This document shows, one piece after another, positions 1 to 6,187 of a DNA stretch of 64,000 bases (its first letter is position 1; the number at the start of each line of letters is the position of its first letter). Position numbers and translations under genes: made by a program. Origin of the DNA: an uncultured Kineothrix sp. (GTDB taxonomy: Bacteria > Bacillota > Clostridia > Lachnospirales > Lachnospiraceae); the NCBI GenBank assembly GCA_910588855.1, contig CAJUSR010000005.1, positions 62,001 through 126,000 of the forward strand, given 5' to 3'. The notes beneath the pieces are model-generated. The model searched no databases. It was given only the letters and a program-made list of their open reading frames with translations, and was not told the DNA's origin.

Positions 1-56
1 ACAGCGGGGACGACTATCTGTATCCCCCGGATCAGTTTGAGGTCGTAGAAGAATAA
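1..56 (+). CDS. 3' end of a prophage gene, truncated by the window edge
   Basis: An open frame enters from the left edge and ends with TAA at 54-56; the last residues read QFEVVEE. Only about 18 codons are visible, so no family can be assigned. It is on the same strand as, and a short distance upstream of, the early prophage genes. Confidence 0.45.
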   Translation, partial: SGDDYLYPPDQFEVVEE

Positions 57-80
57 ATCATTGATATTTTGGTATAAGAG

Positions 81-121
81 TAGCTCGGTTTGTCTTAACG
101 GATAAATTCGGGCTATTTTTA
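81..121 (+). terminator. Probable intrinsic terminator
   Basis: TAGCTCG (81-87) can pair with CGGGCTA (109-115), with one G-U pair, followed by a run of T with one interruption. It lies between the partial first gene and the DUF4406 gene. The 21-nt loop is long, so strength is uncertain. Confidence 0.4.
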
Positions 122-146
122 TGCTTATTTTTGAAAGGAGAAGAAC

Positions 147-476
147 ATGAAAGTATTTATTAGTGGTCCCATGAAAGGGTATCCCAACTTCAACAAGGAA
201 GCCTTTGATCAGGCAGAAAAAGAACTGATTCAGCAGGGCTATACAGTTTTTAATCCGGCATGGATGGATTTTTCTGGAGAATGGACCAAACAGGACAAAC
301 GGGCGATTGATGCGGCCATCATGAGCCGATGCGATGCTGTATATCAGTTACCCGGATGGGATGGATTAGGAAACAGTGGAAGCCGCATGGAATGTGCGTT
401 TGCTCAGGGGGCAGGAATGATATTTTTGGAAAAGGATGCAAACGGTTTCTTCTTTGTCGCAAATAAGGAGAATTGA
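147..476 (+). CDS. DUF4406 / nucleoside 2-deoxyribosyltransferase-like phage protein
   Basis: A 109-residue protein beginning MKVFISGPMKGYP, the typical start of DUF4406 proteins, which share the nucleoside 2-deoxyribosyltransferase fold. Other family-like features are DAVYQLPGWDGLGNSGSRM and a following E-C-A-F segment, resembling the WxxSxGsrxE nucleotide-binding region. A GAAAGGAG ribosome site lies upstream of the ATG. By analogy it may act on nucleotides or nucleotide sugars during phage growth, but no activity is established. It is the first of a run of closely packed early/middle prophage genes. Confidence 0.75.
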   Translation: MKVFISGPMKGYPNFNKEAFDQAEKELIQQGYTVFNPAWMDFSGEWTKQDKRAIDAAIMSRCDAVYQLPGWDGLGNSGSRMECAFAQGAGMIFLEKDANGFFFVANKEN

Positions 477-479
477 AAA

Positions 480-704
480 ATGTTAGGCGACTATATTAAA
501 AGATTAACCGATAAAGGATACAAGATTTCTTTTGAAAATCCTATTGAAGAAGCAGACTGGATGTGTATCAAAATTTCTAAAAATGGTTTTAGTACAGAAA
601 TTACCATTTCCCCGTGTGACATAAATATGTCTGTCTTGCCAATAGAAAACATGTTGCTAAAAACTATTGAAAATATTGTGGGAACACGCGTTTTGGAACT
701 TTGA
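480..704 (+). CDS. Small prophage protein, unknown
   Basis: A 74-residue soluble protein starting three bases after the DUF4406 stop, with GGAG upstream inside the end of the previous gene. No membrane segment, cysteine cluster or known motif is visible. Tight spacing suggests co-translation with its neighbours. Confidence 0.6.
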   Translation: MLGDYIKRLTDKGYKISFENPIEEADWMCIKISKNGFSTEITISPCDINMSVLPIENMLLKTIENIVGTRVLEL

Positions 705-717
705 AAGGAGAAAAAAG

Positions 718-1170
718 ATGGATTGGAGATGCACCTGTTTAAATGAGCGAGTGGATAACCGCCCAACATTTACGATTGGAAATCGAGGGCAAGGAAAGAC
801 AACGTTGCTCATAAAACGAGCCGCAGAAACAAATGGTGTTATTGTTTGTCTTACTAACGAGATGGCTATTTATATTTCTCGGATGGCAAAGGAACTCGGA
901 CATTCGATTCCTAAACCAATTACTTATGATATGTGGCAACAAACTTTTCGCCGAATGAGAAATCAAAAATACTATTTTGATGAATATGGCATGATACTCT
1001 TATGGGATATTCAGAAGGAAATGGGATGTTTTGAGCAGGTCGGTGTTAAAGACATCGTGATTGACCGGGAGTCGATAAATCATTTGAATGATATTTTAGG
1101 CGGGTTGAAAGTATACAATATGGATGGCAAGAAATTAAAATTAAAAATAGAGCTTTGTGAGGAGGATTAA
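718..1170 (+). CDS. Small P-loop NTPase-like prophage protein
   Basis: A 150-residue protein started at 718 because GAAAGGAG lies just upstream; an earlier in-frame start at 667 would overlap the previous gene and has no good ribosome site. Residues 19-26 read GNRGQGKT, a good Walker A loop, followed by TLL. The hydrophobic strand IVCLTN follows, but no clear Walker B acid can be named. Likely a small nucleotide-binding protein of the middle region; its role is unknown. Confidence 0.65.
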   Translation: MDWRCTCLNERVDNRPTFTIGNRGQGKTTLLIKRAAETNGVIVCLTNEMAIYISRMAKELGHSIPKPITYDMWQQTFRRMRNQKYYFDEYGMILLWDIQKEMGCFEQVGVKDIVIDRESINHLNDILGGLKVYNMDGKKLKLKIELCEED

Positions 1171-1175
1171 GCGGT

Positions 1176-1754
1176 ATGGATTTTAACATTATTGCAGTGG
1201 ATTTCGATGGGACTCTGTGCGAGAATAAGTGGCCGGAAATCGGAGAGCCGAATAATGAGCTAATCGCTTACCTGAAAAAGCGCCAGGAAGCAGGAGACAA
1301 ACTGATTCTGTGGACTTGCCGTGTCGGTGAGGTACGTGATGCCGCAGTTGCTTGGTCTGCTGAGCAGGGACTTATATTTGACGCAGTCAACGAGAATCTG
1401 CCAGAGGTTCTGGAATGGATGGGCGGCGATACCAGAAAGATATTTGCCAACGAGTACATAGATGACCGGAATTTTACTTTCTTGCCGCAAACAGACCGCA
1501 TGGAATTACTGGGCAGGATGGTGGATGTTGTCGAAGATTGGTTGGAAAAGAAAGGTATGGCTACGGATGATGAAGCTGCCATTAAAGGTGACGACTATGA
1601 CTATCTTGTGGAGGGGTTTGCTGCCGGGATGGGAATATCGTGTGATCGTATGGAGGACGATGAGTTGCTTGATAAATTGTGCCCAAATCTCGACGGGCCG
1701 GTTCCGGTTAGCATGACATTACCAGGCGATTTCGATGGCGACGAATTGGTGTAG
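1176..1754 (+). CDS. HAD-superfamily phosphatase-like phage protein
   Basis: 192 residues; GGAGG lies upstream. The N terminus reads IIAVDFDGTLCENKWP, the HAD motif I (DxDGT) with nucleophile Asp9 and acid Asp11. LILWTCR fits motif II (Thr) and the FANEYIDDRNF segment supplies the acidic motif IV. Homologues in Firmicutes phages are small HAD hydrolases or 5'-nucleotidase-like proteins of unknown substrate. The acidic C-terminal extension (about 130-192) is not part of the HAD core. Confidence 0.8.
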   Translation: MDFNIIAVDFDGTLCENKWPEIGEPNNELIAYLKKRQEAGDKLILWTCRVGEVRDAAVAWSAEQGLIFDAVNENLPEVLEWMGGDTRKIFANEYIDDRNFTFLPQTDRMELLGRMVDVVEDWLEKKGMATDDEAAIKGDDYDYLVEGFAAGMGISCDRMEDDELLDKLCPNLDGPVPVSMTLPGDFDGDELV

Positions 1755-1764
1755 GAGGTGTCCG

Positions 1765-1959
1765 ATGACAAAAAAGGAGTTTGAAAAACTGGATGCAAAA
1801 TCCAAGCGGCGTGCAGCACAAAAGGCACTCGCCTGGTTTTGTGTATTAACATCGGTGAGATTTCCATTTTTGAATATTGCCAGTAAAGAAGAATCCGAGA
1901 CGATTAAAGTCATTCTCGGTAAGTATATGAATGAAGAATTGGAGGAGAAAACAACATGA
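1765..1959 (+). CDS. Small basic prophage protein, unknown
   Basis: 64 residues beginning MTKKEFEKLDAKSKRRAAQK. The start at 1765 follows TAGGAGGTG, which overlaps the stop of the HAD gene; an in-frame start at 1735 lies inside that gene and is less likely. Lysine/arginine-rich N terminus, no recognised family. Confidence 0.6.
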   Translation: MTKKEFEKLDAKSKRRAAQKALAWFCVLTSVRFPFLNIASKEESETIKVILGKYMNEELEEKTT

Positions 1960-2177
1960 CATTTTGGCAGATGGTTATTGTTTTTATTGTTGTCTATCTT
2001 TGTGTTTATGCATTGATTGGCAGAATTTGTCAGTGCATTGAACATTGCGCTACCGCCAGAGCATACTCTAAGTTTCGGGAGAATGGAGTGTTGGTAAAGA
2101 TGGATGATGTCGAAGCTGGTATCAAGAAATCAAATAAGGAGAAGCAGGATGTGGCGGAGAGAGTTACTGAAAAATAA
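1956..2177 (+). CDS. Small single-span membrane protein
   Basis: 73 residues with one hydrophobic N-terminal segment (about 3-25, VIVFIVVYLCVYALIG) followed by a soluble, charged C terminus. The ATG overlaps the preceding stop codon (ATGA), and GGAGG lies upstream, so it is translationally coupled. Function unknown. Confidence 0.6.
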   Translation: MTFWQMVIVFIVVYLCVYALIGRICQCIEHCATARAYSKFRENGVLVKMDDVEAGIKKSNKEKQDVAERVTEK

Positions 2178-2307
2178 GCTCTATGCCATAGCATTTATAT
2201 TTCTGGGAGCGTTGTCTGTCCCTATCGAATGGGACGCAACGTTCTTTTTATTTGCTTTGATGGTTGGGCTTGCATTGTTCTTTTCCAAGGAAAACTGGAT
2301 TGTATAG
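2149..2307 (+). CDS. Very small two-span membrane protein
   Basis: 52 residues from ATG 2149 (AAGGAG about 8 bases upstream), overlapping the 3' end of the preceding gene in another frame. Two hydrophobic stretches (IAFIFLGALSV and FFLFALMVGLALFF) separated by a short acidic turn. No family recognised. Confidence 0.55.
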   Translation: MWRRELLKNKLYAIAFIFLGALSVPIEWDATFFLFALMVGLALFFSKENWIV

Positions 2308-2318
2308 GAGGCGGCTTT

Positions 2319-2681
2319 ATGGGACGTGCGGAGATTCGGCGGGAAATGAAAAATGAGAAGAAAGCAAAGACCGCCACCTATAACCTGACCAAAGCTCAGT
2401 TGGATGCTATGGTGCGGGAACAGATTGAAGATGAGCTGGTAAAAATTCGGCAGCAGGCTACGGATGACGCTGTTAATACAGCTATGATATTATTGCTGAC
2501 ACTGCCGTTGGAGGTTCTGATGGATCACTACTGGCCTAAGTCCTATGCGAAACGCATTCCGCAGTTCACGACATACGTTCTGGAATATTATGAAAGATGG
2601 CAGAACGGCGAGCTGGATATGGAAAAGCTGAAAGAGGATTTGTGGGATTACGGCGGTGTTCGGCTAGAAGAAGGAGGTTAA
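2319..2681 (+). CDS. Prophage protein, unknown, helical
   Basis: 120 residues started at 2319 after TAGGAGGCGG. Highly charged N terminus (MGRAEIRREMKNEKKAKT), then a mostly helical protein with one moderately hydrophobic stretch (TAMILLLTLPLEVLM). Similar proteins occur in the early region of many Lachnospiraceae phages without assigned function. Confidence 0.6.
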   Translation: MGRAEIRREMKNEKKAKTATYNLTKAQLDAMVREQIEDELVKIRQQATDDAVNTAMILLLTLPLEVLMDHYWPKSYAKRIPQFTTYVLEYYERWQNGELDMEKLKEDLWDYGGVRLEEGG

Positions 2682-2685
2682 AACA

Positions 2686-2820
2686 GTGATTAAAGTTATA
2701 TTTGGAGTCGTGTCTTTCCTTGTTGGACTGTCGGCGATAATAGTATCAAAAGCTATTTCGTCCTGTGCCGTTTACATGGATGACTCGTTCCGGTGGGGAG
2801 GTAGAGATGGAAATGGCTAA
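2686..2820 (+). CDS. 44-residue single-span membrane protein, GTG start
   Basis: A GTG start at 2686 is preceded by AAGGAGGT; the 44-residue product has one hydrophobic segment (IFGVVSFLVGLSAIIV). It overlaps the next gene by 14 bases in another frame, as is common in this compact region. Small size keeps confidence moderate. Confidence 0.5.
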   Translation: MIKVIFGVVSFLVGLSAIIVSKAISSCAVYMDDSFRWGGRDGNG

Positions 2821-3013
2821 CAATGATTTACGGAGAAATGCAGAGGGTTATTCCGACCCGACTGCATACGAGGCTATCAAGAATCTGGATGCAGATGATG
2901 AGAGATTTCACAAGTTGCTGAACACAATCTTCACAATTTGCGAGCTTTCCGGGTTTCATTTGGAGGAGCGGATTGTACTGAAAGATTTGCAGACAGGAAA
3001 AGTTTGGAGGTGA
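2807..3013 (+). CDS. Small prophage protein, unknown
   Basis: 68 residues started at 2807, with GGGGAGG just upstream inside the preceding small gene. Acidic, soluble; the second half (FTICELSGFHLEERIVLKD) resembles short phage proteins of the early region. No catalytic motif seen. Confidence 0.55.
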   Translation: MEMANNDLRRNAEGYSDPTAYEAIKNLDADDERFHKLLNTIFTICELSGFHLEERIVLKDLQTGKVWR

Positions 3014-3018
3014 TATTT

Positions 3019-3216
3019 ATGGGCGAAGGAGTTAGAGAAACAATCTGTACCAGCTGTGTACATAGAGAAGTATGCGTGTATAAGCAGACGTATTTAGAAT
3101 ATTTGGGTGCATGTGAGAAGATGCGTGGCGATTATCCGGATGATATTTCGTTTATCAAGAAGAATGACCCGGACTGCAATTTCTACAAGAAGAAATCAGA
3201 CGTGAATTTACGGTAA
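3019..3216 (+). CDS. Small cysteine-containing protein, possible zinc knuckle
   Basis: 65 residues from ATG 3019 (TTGGAGGTG upstream). It contains CTSC and VHREVCVY near the N terminus and later single cysteines (GACEKM, DCNFYKK), a pattern that could bind a metal. No family assigned. Confidence 0.55.
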   Translation: MGEGVRETICTSCVHREVCVYKQTYLEYLGACEKMRGDYPDDISFIKKNDPDCNFYKKKSDVNLR

Positions 3217-3250
3217 ACGTCCGTAAAATCTTTACAATCTGGAAACAATT

Positions 3251-3540
3251 CCATGCCCACTTTTGTTTTTGACTGCCCACTTTTGAAAGCAGTTTGGGAG
3301 AGGTTGAAAGTGGGTACGGACGAAAGTTGGTGGAATTTGGGTAAAAATGGTCAATTTTCTACCCATTTGCCCACTTTCTGCCCACTTTTGAAAACCCGAT
3401 TTGGTCACTAAAAACCCAGTATTTATGCGGGTTTGCAGGCTCAAAGCCCATTTGCCCACCCTTTTTCTTAACTAATTGTGATAAAAAGTTTAAATATATA
3501 TAAAGGTTGCGAAAAAAGGTGGGAAAGTGGGCAGAGCGAT
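3251..3540. repeat. Iterated TGCCCAC motif in a non-coding stretch
   Basis: About 300 bases between two small genes hold at least five copies of TGCCCAC (3254, 3274, 3368, 3379, 3453) and inverted copies AAAGTGGG (3307) and AAAGTGGGCA (3524). Most copies extend to TGCCCACTTT. Iteration on both strands in an otherwise empty interval suggests a protein-binding array (replication iterons or operators). A short minus-strand frame here, rich in KWA repeats, is a by-product of the motif. Confidence 0.5.
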
Positions 3541-3554
3541 GGAAAGGAGGTTTT

Positions 3555-3737
3555 ATGAAAAAGAAGAATGCGTGGTCTGAGATTTACGAGAGCTTTCAGT
3601 CCATCTATCCAAATTTGAAGAAAGATGCTGTCGGATACTGTCCACATGGTTACATGTCGATTCTGGTATATTTTCCGGATGGGCTGCGTATGGTATATAA
3701 TGAGGTGGAAAGACGAGCCAGATTTGTCACGGCATAA
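3555..3737 (+). CDS. Small prophage protein, unknown
   Basis: 60 residues beginning MKKKNAWSEIYESF, with GAAAGGAGG upstream of ATG 3555. Soluble, mixed charge; contains CPHGYMSILVYFPDG. It follows the iterated-motif region and precedes a strongly structured non-coding stretch. Confidence 0.6.
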   Translation: MKKKNAWSEIYESFQSIYPNLKKDAVGYCPHGYMSILVYFPDGLRMVYNEVERRARFVTA

Positions 3738-3789
3738 ATGAGTTTAAGAAGGATATTCCCTTTTCGCTCTGTTTATGGTATAGTTAAGC

Positions 3790-3955
3790 TGCGACACAAT
3801 TCTATATTTTATCCTAATTGCGGAGAATTTCATCTTGGTAAAAGGTGTATTCTCTCTTTACTCATGCCGTAATTAGGAAGGGATTGTGTCGCAACAATAG
3901 GGAGATTCACTTTTTCAGTGCGTCTTCTTATTGTGGGGGCGCACTTTTTATTTTG
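3790..3955 (+). ncRNA. Candidate structured RNA with long stem and downstream pseudoknot
   Basis: TGCGACACAAT (3790-3800) pairs perfectly with ATTGTGTCGCA (3883-3893). Nested inside, CCTAATTGCGG (3813-3823) pairs with CCGTAATTAGG (3867-3877) with one G-U pair, and GAGAAT (3823-3828) with ATTCTC (3849-3854). Immediately after, ACAATA (3894-3899) pairs with TATTGT (3929-3934), while AGTGCG (3917-3922) pairs with CGCACT (3940-3945), an interleaved pseudoknot followed by TTTTTATTTT. The 3' part could end transcription. It lies in the 254-base gap before the lipoprotein gene. No known RNA family was recognised; it could be a small RNA or a leader for the downstream gene. Confidence 0.5.
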
Positions 3956-3991
3956 TTCAAATGTTGGTTTGAGAGGAGAAAGAACGAAGTT

Positions 3992-4783
3992 ATGAAAAGG
4001 AAATTTTCCTTGCTGTTGGTTTTAATTATGATATTTGCTCTTGGCGCTTGTGGAGATTCTGAAAGCCACGAGGGACAGGCCAAAACACCGTCCGCATCAA
4101 GCGCACAAAAAGGAAGAAACTATCAAGATGTAATAAAAGATTTTGAAAGTAAAGGTTTTACAAATATTCAAGTAGAACCGATAGACGATCTTGTAACCGG
4201 CTGGATGACAAAAGATGGTGAGGTCGAGGAAGTTTCGGTTGACGGGGATAAGGACTATTCTCCGGATAGATGGTATCCGAATGATGTGGAAGTTATAATT
4301 ACATACCATACATTTCCAGAGGAAGATGACAGCGAAGAAAAAACAACGCCGGAGGAAACTCAAAGTTTAGAAACTGAAGAACCACCAGCGCCCAATCTTA
4401 CAGTGGATAATTGTGAGGAGCTAGCAACCATGTTAGTAGTTGAGGCCGAAATAGATTCTTTATATTCCGAGTTTGCCGAAGCGTATAAAGAGTCAGTTAT
4501 CGAATTCGATGGCTGTATAACTTACATCGTCAATCACGATGACTATGATACCAGATATGATATTCTATTAAGTGCCGGCGATTACATAGATGAAAATACG
4601 GCGAATCCCGGACCGGTCTTTAAATTTGAAGATGTAAACACCATGAACTTGGGTATAGAAGATTTGTTTCTGCCAGAATTTGTGAAAGCCGGTAGCAACG
4701 TTCATGTTGTGGCAAAAGTTAAGAATTTTAATGAGGACATAGGATTGTTCTTTTTGGAACCAGTAGCGATTACTGAAAGATAA
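3992..4783 (+). CDS. Prophage-encoded lipoprotein (PASTA-like plus DUF4839-like)
   Basis: 263 residues from ATG 3992 (GAGAGGAG upstream); upstream in-frame codons overlap the structured RNA and are not used. The N terminus is a lipoprotein signal with lipobox ALGAC (Cys around residue 20). Residues about 45-105 resemble the PASTA-like domain seen in Lachnospiraceae lipoproteins (DVIKDFESKGFTNI), then an acidic/Pro linker, then a domain resembling DUF4839 (LTVDNCEELATML onward). Anchored outside the cell membrane, it would be a lysogenic-conversion or superinfection-exclusion candidate; that role is inference only. Confidence 0.75.
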   Translation: MKRKFSLLLVLIMIFALGACGDSESHEGQAKTPSASSAQKGRNYQDVIKDFESKGFTNIQVEPIDDLVTGWMTKDGEVEEVSVDGDKDYSPDRWYPNDVEVIITYHTFPEEDDSEEKTTPEETQSLETEEPPAPNLTVDNCEELATMLVVEAEIDSLYSEFAEAYKESVIEFDGCITYIVNHDDYDTRYDILLSAGDYIDENTANPGPVFKFEDVNTMNLGIEDLFLPEFVKAGSNVHVVAKVKNFNEDIGLFFLEPVAITER

Positions 4784-4926
4784 CAACAGAAAATTGAATA
4801 AGTGCCCTACGTGCATTTTACAAAGTATTTTATGGAAGGAGAAGATAAAGAGCTCTTTGTCTCTTCGATACAAATTTGGAAGTGGGGCAGACCTGCTTTC
4901 TGATTATCGAAAGGAGATAAAGAAAA

Positions 4927-5196
4927 ATGGGTAAAAAGAAAATTGATATGACTGGCTATGACAATGTTCCCGATTATAGTGGTTGCTGTCCGGATTGTCC
5001 GGTTTGCGGCGAAACTATGGGATACAGTTATATTCGGTCAGAATTTAAGTGCCCTGAGTGTGGGCATATCATGGATGAAGATGACTGGGATTATGAACAT
5101 ATATATGACGACCCAGATAATCCACCATTTGGATGTGCGGCTTGCGGAGGACCGTGGCCGTATTGTAAAACAAGTTGCAAAATATTTGACGATTAA
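4927..5196 (+). CDS. Zinc-ribbon-like small protein
   Basis: 89 residues with CPDCPVCGE, FKCPECGH and later CAACGGPWPYCKTSC, giving at least two CxxC pairs typical of zinc ribbons, in an acidic context. GAAAGGAG precedes the ATG. It could bind DNA or act as an adaptor; there is no catalytic motif. Confidence 0.65.
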   Translation: MGKKKIDMTGYDNVPDYSGCCPDCPVCGETMGYSYIRSEFKCPECGHIMDEDDWDYEHIYDDPDNPPFGCAACGGPWPYCKTSCKIFDD

Positions 5197-5205
5197 TATT
5201 AACAT

Positions 5206-5236
5206 GGCTCGCGTATAACAACGCGGGCTTTTCTTT
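5206..5236 (+). terminator. Intrinsic terminator
   Basis: GCTCGCG pairs with CGCGGGC (one G-U pair) around an 8-base loop, followed by TTTTCTTTT. It ends the early/middle block before the nuclease genes. Confidence 0.65.
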
Positions 5237-5353
5237 TGCTATTTTTTGCCTCGCACAAAAAACATACCCTTTTATGAAGAGAGAAGAATAAAAGCGCCAT
5301 TTAGCTTTTACTTTCTCTTTTTTATTTTCAGAAAAATGAGAGGAGGTTCCCTG

Positions 5354-5656
5354 ATGGCAGTTACAAAGTTAGAACGTGACTTCCAGGCTTCGCTTGTAAA
5401 AGAATTGAAAGAGCTGTTTGTAGGATGCATAGTTACAAAACTTGATGCCGGACATATTCAGGGCATACCAGATCTCTTGATTCTGTATAAAAACAAATGG
5501 GCCACCTTGGAATGTAAGAAATCTGCGAGGGCTAAAAGACAGCCAAATCAAGAATATTACGTCGGACTGATGAACAAGATGTCATTTTCAAGATTCATTT
5601 GTCCGGAGAACAAGGAGGAAGTATTGCATGAACTTCAACAAACATTCAAATCTTGA
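5354..5656 (+). CDS. VRR-NUC-type PD-(D/E)XK nuclease
   Basis: 100 residues from ATG 5354 (AGAGGAGG upstream). The core reads GIPDLLILYKNKW then TLECKK, the VRR-NUC signature in which PD...ExK coordinates the metal. Small phage VRR-NUC proteins are thought to cleave branched DNA or work with replication proteins. It overlaps the next nuclease gene by 29 bases. Confidence 0.8.
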   Translation: MAVTKLERDFQASLVKELKELFVGCIVTKLDAGHIQGIPDLLILYKNKWATLECKKSARAKRQPNQEYYVGLMNKMSFSRFICPENKEEVLHELQQTFKS

Positions 5657-6185
5657 AGGGCAACATGCGTTTCTTGGCGCAAGTAAGTATCACTGGATCA
5701 ACTACAGTGAGGACAAAGTTGCAGAATCTTACAGCAGATTTTTAGCGACACAGAAAGGAACACAGCTCCATGAATTTGCAGCACAGTGTATCCGGCTTGG
5801 TCAAAAGTTACCGAAATCGAAAAAGACATTGAACGCATATGTCAACGATGCTATCGGTTTCAAAATGACACCAGAACAAATTCTATTTTACTCAGACAAC
5901 TGTTTTGGTACAGCGGATGCGATTGCTTTCCGTGGTGATTTGCTGAGAATACATGATTTGAAAACAGGAGCTATTCCGGCTCACATGGAGCAGCTGGAGG
6001 TATATGCTGCCCTTTTCTGTTTGGAGTACAAAGTTAAGCCGGCAGACATTCGTATGGAATTGCGGCTGTATCAATCGGATGATATTTTGGTTGCTAATCC
6101 TACAGTGGAGGATATTGCACCAATCATGGACAAAATCATCACGTTTGACAAAATCATCAACAAAATTAAAGAACAGGAGGAGTAA
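5628..6185 (+). CDS. RecB/Cas4-like PD-(D/E)XK nuclease
   Basis: 185 residues; AAGGAGG upstream lies inside the preceding gene. Motifs fit the RecB-like fold: GTQLHEFA (motif I His), FGTADAIAFRG (metal-binding Asp), LRIHDLKTG (D-x-K), and EQLEVYA (Q-x-x-x-Y). Related phage proteins act in recombination or DNA processing. It lies between the VRR-NUC gene and the large polymerase-like gene, with 2 bases before the latter. Confidence 0.75.
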   Translation: MNFNKHSNLEGQHAFLGASKYHWINYSEDKVAESYSRFLATQKGTQLHEFAAQCIRLGQKLPKSKKTLNAYVNDAIGFKMTPEQILFYSDNCFGTADAIAFRGDLLRIHDLKTGAIPAHMEQLEVYAALFCLEYKVKPADIRMELRLYQSDDILVANPTVEDIAPIMDKIITFDKIINKIKEQEE

Positions 6186-6187
6186 GC

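Noticed and set aside
3232..3459. Minus-strand frame with KWA repeats
   Set aside because: Its repeats come from the iterated TGCCCACTTT DNA motif; there is no ribosome site.
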